Source of the DNA: Streptomyces lichenis
Lineage (GTDB): Bacteria; Actinomycetota; Actinomycetes; Streptomycetales; Streptomycetaceae
NCBI RefSeq assembly: GCF_023218175.1
Contig: NZ_JALPTH010000020.1
Span: 89,583-153,582 of the forward strand
Direction of reading: 5' to 3'
DNA: 64,000 bases
The translations under genes were made by a program, and so were the position numbers. Positions 61,088 to 64,000 of this stretch are shown one piece after another; the first letter of the stretch is position 1, and every line of letters begins with the position of its first letter. The notes below the pieces were generated by a model. That model ran no database searches. It was not told where the DNA came from and saw only the letters and a program-made list of their open reading frames with translations.

Positions 61088-61184
61088 CCGACCGCCGGCC
61101 GTCCGCGCCCGGACGCCTCATCCGAGCCGAGCGGCGAGGAGGGAGACGAGGGTGGAGAAATGGCCCTGGCTCACTCCCGTGCGA

Positions 61185-62261
61185 TCAGGCCCCCGGCCGC
61201 GCCGTCGATCCGCGTACCACCAGCTCGGGCTGGAAGACGAACTCGGTGCGCTGGACCGGGTTGCCCTGGATCTCCTCCAGGAGGGCGTTGACCGCGGCGG
61301 TGGCCATGGCGTGGACGGGTTGGCGGATGGTGGTGAGGGGCGGGTCGGTGAAGGCGATGAGGGGGGAGTCGTCGAAGCCGACCACGGAGAGGCCGGAGGG
61401 GACGTCCAGGCCGCGGGTGCGGGCGGCGCGGATGGCGCCGAGGGCCATCAGGTCGCTGGCGCAGACGATGCCGGTGCAGCCCCGGTCCAGGAGGACGGAG
61501 GCGGCGGCGTGGCCGCCCTCGACCCCGTAGAGGGTGGAGTGGGTCCAGGCCTCGGCCTGCTCGGGGGGCAGGTCCAGGAAGTCCGCGAGGGCCTGGGTGA
61601 AGCCCTCGGCCTTGCGGCGGGAGGGGACGTGGCGGGTGGGGCCGATGGCCAGGCCGATGCGGCGGTGGCCGAGTTCCACCAGGTGGTGCACGGCCATCCG
61701 GGCGGCGGCGCGGTCGTCGGGGGAGACGAAGTGGGCGTCGATGCGCTCGTTGAAGCCGTTGATCAGGACGTACGGGACGCCGCGGGCGGTGAGACCGGCA
61801 TAGCGGGCCGGGTCGGCGGCGGAGTCGGCGTGCAGTCCGGAGAGGAAGACGATGCCGGTGACGCCGCGCTCCTCCAGCTGCTCGACCAGTTCGTCCTCGG
61901 TGGCCCCGCCGGGCATCTGGGTGCAGAGCACCGGGGTGTAGCCGTGCCCGGCCAGGACCTGCTCGATGACCTGGGCGAAGGCGGGGAAGATCGGGTTGGT
62001 GAGCTCGGGGACGACGAGGCCGACCAGGCCGGCGCTGCGGCGGCGCAGGCGTACAGGGCGTTCGTAGCCGAGGACGTCGAGGGCGGCGAGGACCCGGTGG
62101 CGGGTCGAACCGGCCACGCCCGCCTTGCCGTTGAGGACCCGGCTGACGGTGGCCTCGCTGACCCCGGCCTGGACGGCGATGTCCGCGAGCCGCGGGGCGT
62201 CCCCTCCTCGGTCGCCCCGCGGCTCGGGCCGCGCGTCGCCGCGCGGCGGTGAGAGGGTCAC
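61185..62261 (-). CDS. malR: LacI-family repressor, MalR-like
   Basis: 358 residues. GTG 62261 overlaps the glucosidase stop in GTGA. Helix-turn-helix PRLADIAVQAGVSEATVSRVL then NGKAGV. The sugar-binding domain includes VGLVVPELTNPIFPAFAQVI, YTPVLCTQMPGGATEDELVE and SVVGFDDSPLIAFTDPPLTT, closely like the Streptomyces maltose repressor MalR/Reg1 as I remember it. It would block amylase and maltose genes until maltodextrin binds. The symbol is by resemblance; in S. coelicolor malR lies beside malE, whereas here it follows the glucosidase. Confidence 0.8.
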   Translation of the reverse strand: MTLSPPRGDARPEPRGDRGGDAPRLADIAVQAGVSEATVSRVLNGKAGVAGSTRHRVLAALDVLGYERPVRLRRRSAGLVGLVVPELTNPIFPAFAQVIEQVLAGHGYTPVLCTQMPGGATEDELVEQLEERGVTGIVFLSGLHADSAADPARYAGLTARGVPYVLINGFNERIDAHFVSPDDRAAARMAVHHLVELGHRRIGLAIGPTRHVPSRRKAEGFTQALADFLDLPPEQAEAWTHSTLYGVEGGHAAASVLLDRGCTGIVCASDLMALGAIRAARTRGLDVPSGLSVVGFDDSPLIAFTDPPLTTIRQPVHAMATAAVNALLEEIQGNPVQRTEFVFQPELVVRGSTARPGA

Positions 62262-63940
62262 ACCGCCCACCAGGCGGTGGTGTCGGCGGGGAGTGTGACC
62301 ATGCCGCCGGCCACGGTGACCTCGGTGCTGGCGAGCAGGAGGCGGCCGGGGGCGGGGAGGCTGACGGGGGCGCCGGTGGTGTTGGCGGTGCAGGTGAAGC
62401 CGGGGTGGCGGGTGAAGGCGAGGACGCCGTCGGGGGACGGGAGCCAGGTCAGGGACTCGCCGGCGCCCAGGTCGGGGTGGGTGCGGCGGATGGTGAGGGC
62501 CGAGCGGTAGAGCTCCAGGGTGGAGTGGGGGTCGCCGGTCTGGGACTCGACGCTGAGGGGGCCCCAGGTGGTGGGCTGCGGCAGCCAGGAGCCGCCGGCG
62601 CCGAAGCCGTAGGAGGGGCCGGTCTCGGTCCAGGGGATGGGGACGCGGCAGCCGTCGCGGTAGCCGTCCTGGCCGGTGGCGCGGAAGAAGGACGGGTCCT
62701 GGCGGACCTCGTCGGGCAGGTCGGTGACGTCCGGCAGGCCCAGCTCCTCGCCCTGGTAGACGTAGGCGGAGCCGGGCAGGGCCAGCATGAGGAGGCTCGC
62801 GGCGCGGGCTCGGCGCAGGCCCAGGGCGCGGTCGCCGGGGGTGCGGAGCTGGGTGCCGAGGCCCGGCGGGTTGGCGAACCGGGTGGCGTGCCGGGTGACG
62901 TCGTGGTTGGAGAGCACCCAGGTGGTGGGGGCGCCGACCGGACGCATCGCGGCGAGCGAGGCGTCGATGACGGTACGGAGTTCGGCGGCGTCCCAGTGGG
63001 TGCCCAGGTACTGGAAGTTGAACGCCTGGTGCATCTCGTCGGGGCGGACGTAGTTCGCGGTGCGCTCGACGGTGGGCGTCCAGGCCTCGGCGACGAGGAT
63101 GCGGTCCCGTGGGGGCACCCCCGGCCGAAGGCTGGGGGAGTATTCGGTGAGGACCTGGTTCCAGGAGCGGTAGATCTCGTGCACGCCGTCCTGGTCGAAG
63201 AACGGCATCACATCGTTGCCGAGCAGCTTGAGCTGGTCGTGGGAGCCTATGTCGGGCAGCCCCTCGGCCTTGACCAGGCCGTGGGCCACGTCCACCCGGA
63301 AGCCGTCGACGCCCATGTCGAGCCAGAACCGCAGGATGGAGCGGAACTCGTCCCGTACCGCCGGGTGCTCCCAGTTGAAGTCGGGCTGCTCGGGGGCGAA
63401 GAGGTGCAGGTACCACTCGCCGTCGGCGGTACGGGTCCAGGCGGGGCCGCCGAAGATGGACTCCCAGTCGTTGGGCGGGAGTTCACCGCTCTCGCCCTTT
63501 CCGGGGCGGAAGTGGTAGCGCTCGCGCAGGGGTGAGCCGGGGCCTTCCTTCAGGGCGCGCTGGAACCACTCGTGGCGGTCCGAGGAGTGGTTGGGGACCA
63601 GGTCCACGATGACCCTCAGGTCCAGGGCGTGCGCCTCGCGGATCAGGGCGTCGGCGTCCAGCAGGGTGCCGAACATCGGGTCGATGGCCCGGTAGTCGGC
63701 GACGTCGTAGCCGGCGTCGGCCTGCGGGGAGGCGTAGAACGGACTCAGCCAGACGGCGTCCACGCCCAGGTCCCTCAGGTACGGCAGCCGGCTGCGGATG
63801 CCCTCCAGGTCGCCCATGCCGTCGCCGTTGCCGTCGGCGAAGCTGCGCGGGTACACCTGGTAGATCACCGCGTCTCTCCACCAGCCCGTGTGCGTGCCGG
63901 TGGTCGGGGCGGCGGGGGCGGCGGCGAGGTGCTGGGTCAT
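62258..63940 (-). CDS. aglA: Alpha-glucosidase (GH13, oligo-1,6/alpha-1,4 type)
   Basis: 560 residues, ATG 63940, cytoplasmic (no signal). GH13 blocks: AVWLSPFYASPQADAGYDVA, VIVDLVPNHSSDRHEWF, MGVDGFRVDVAHGLVK (nucleophile Asp), RILVAEAWTPT (acid Glu) and TWVLSNHDVTRHATR. It splits glucose from maltose and short dextrins brought in by an ABC transporter, whose genes probably lie just outside the right edge. Its last four bases overlap the malR start, so repressor and enzyme are translated together. Confidence 0.9.
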   Translation of the reverse strand: MTQHLAAAPAAPTTGTHTGWWRDAVIYQVYPRSFADGNGDGMGDLEGIRSRLPYLRDLGVDAVWLSPFYASPQADAGYDVADYRAIDPMFGTLLDADALIREAHALDLRVIVDLVPNHSSDRHEWFQRALKEGPGSPLRERYHFRPGKGESGELPPNDWESIFGGPAWTRTADGEWYLHLFAPEQPDFNWEHPAVRDEFRSILRFWLDMGVDGFRVDVAHGLVKAEGLPDIGSHDQLKLLGNDVMPFFDQDGVHEIYRSWNQVLTEYSPSLRPGVPPRDRILVAEAWTPTVERTANYVRPDEMHQAFNFQYLGTHWDAAELRTVIDASLAAMRPVGAPTTWVLSNHDVTRHATRFANPPGLGTQLRTPGDRALGLRRARAASLLMLALPGSAYVYQGEELGLPDVTDLPDEVRQDPSFFRATGQDGYRDGCRVPIPWTETGPSYGFGAGGSWLPQPTTWGPLSVESQTGDPHSTLELYRSALTIRRTHPDLGAGESLTWLPSPDGVLAFTRHPGFTCTANTTGAPVSLPAPGRLLLASTEVTVAGGMVTLPADTTAWWAV

Positions 63941-64000
63941 GTCATCCCTGGAGGTAGAGGGGGTGGCGGGCCCCGGCGGGCGGGCGGGGCGACGGGGTGG

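Overview
The window is a high-GC actinobacterial chromosome segment, almost certainly from Streptomyces or a close relative. The signs are third-codon-position GC bias, frequent GTG starts, both a type I and a eukaryotic-like type II glutamine synthetase each behind a GlnR box, a homodimeric pyruvate dehydrogenase E1, Tat-exported hydrolases and a rare TTA leucine codon. From memory, the order pepA, lpd, E2, GntR, aceE, then lipB, lipA, glnA, glnII is the conserved Streptomyces core order. I saw no rRNA, tRNA, CRISPR array, integrase or insertion sequence.

Region by region. 1-5.3 kb holds the 3' end of a membrane protein, a convergent membrane protein, cobS (late B12 synthesis), and a minus-strand pair: a secreted Agd3-like polysaccharide deacetylase followed by a spherulin-4/GH135-like protein. 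5.3-8.3 kb holds pepA and then about 1.5 kb without a gene, containing a 220-bp inverted repeat around degenerate 60-bp direct repeats. 8.3-15.4 kb is the 2-oxoacid dehydrogenase block: E3 (lpd), E2 with two lipoyl domains, a GntR regulator, and E1 (aceE) behind a perfect 17-bp palindrome. 15.5-22.5 kb carries LD-carboxypeptidase, a WYL regulator, two short-chain dehydrogenase/epimerase-type enzymes, a GNAT acetyltransferase, a DUF4240 protein and a flavin oxidoreductase. 22.5-24.5 kb has an NlpC/P60-like gene remnant and a HTH-TPR regulator with a TTA codon next to a 17-base homopolymer.

24.8-33.1 kb is lipB-lipA (lipoate for the E2 upstream), conserved membrane proteins, glnA, a 90-aa gene behind a DNA-damage-type promoter, a Gfo/Idh/MocA oxidoreductase and glnII. 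33.3-39.9 kb has a possible cysteine-rich leader peptide, an orphan winged-helix regulator, a PepSY membrane protein with a His-rich membrane partner, a nucleotide-sugar epimerase-like protein, a secreted DUF1996 protein with a Gln-Gly repeat, and a lipoprotein. 40-47.8 kb has a Tat-exported GH89 alpha-N-acetylglucosaminidase, a sigma-like/membrane/ectodomain protein, and a coupled diiron-type hydrolase plus ferredoxin-reductase pair. 48-52 kb has a secreted phospholipase C followed by a secreted HAD phosphatase like phosphorylcholine phosphatase.

52-64 kb is a starch/maltodextrin region: an amylopullulanase broken by one extra base, an alpha-amylase, then a TetR-SDR pair with twin palindromic operators, a MalR-like LacI repressor and a GH13 alpha-glucosidase whose end overlaps the repressor start. 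The enzymes cut starch outside the cell and the glucosidase finishes oligosaccharides inside, under MalR-type control. The window ends just upstream of the glucosidase start.

The most promising unexplained items are the long inverted-repeat element, the GH135-CE18 pair, the TTA/poly-C regulator, the DNA-damage-type promoter in front of the small gene, the two-gene diiron/reductase system, the twin TetR operators, and the amylopullulanase frameshift.
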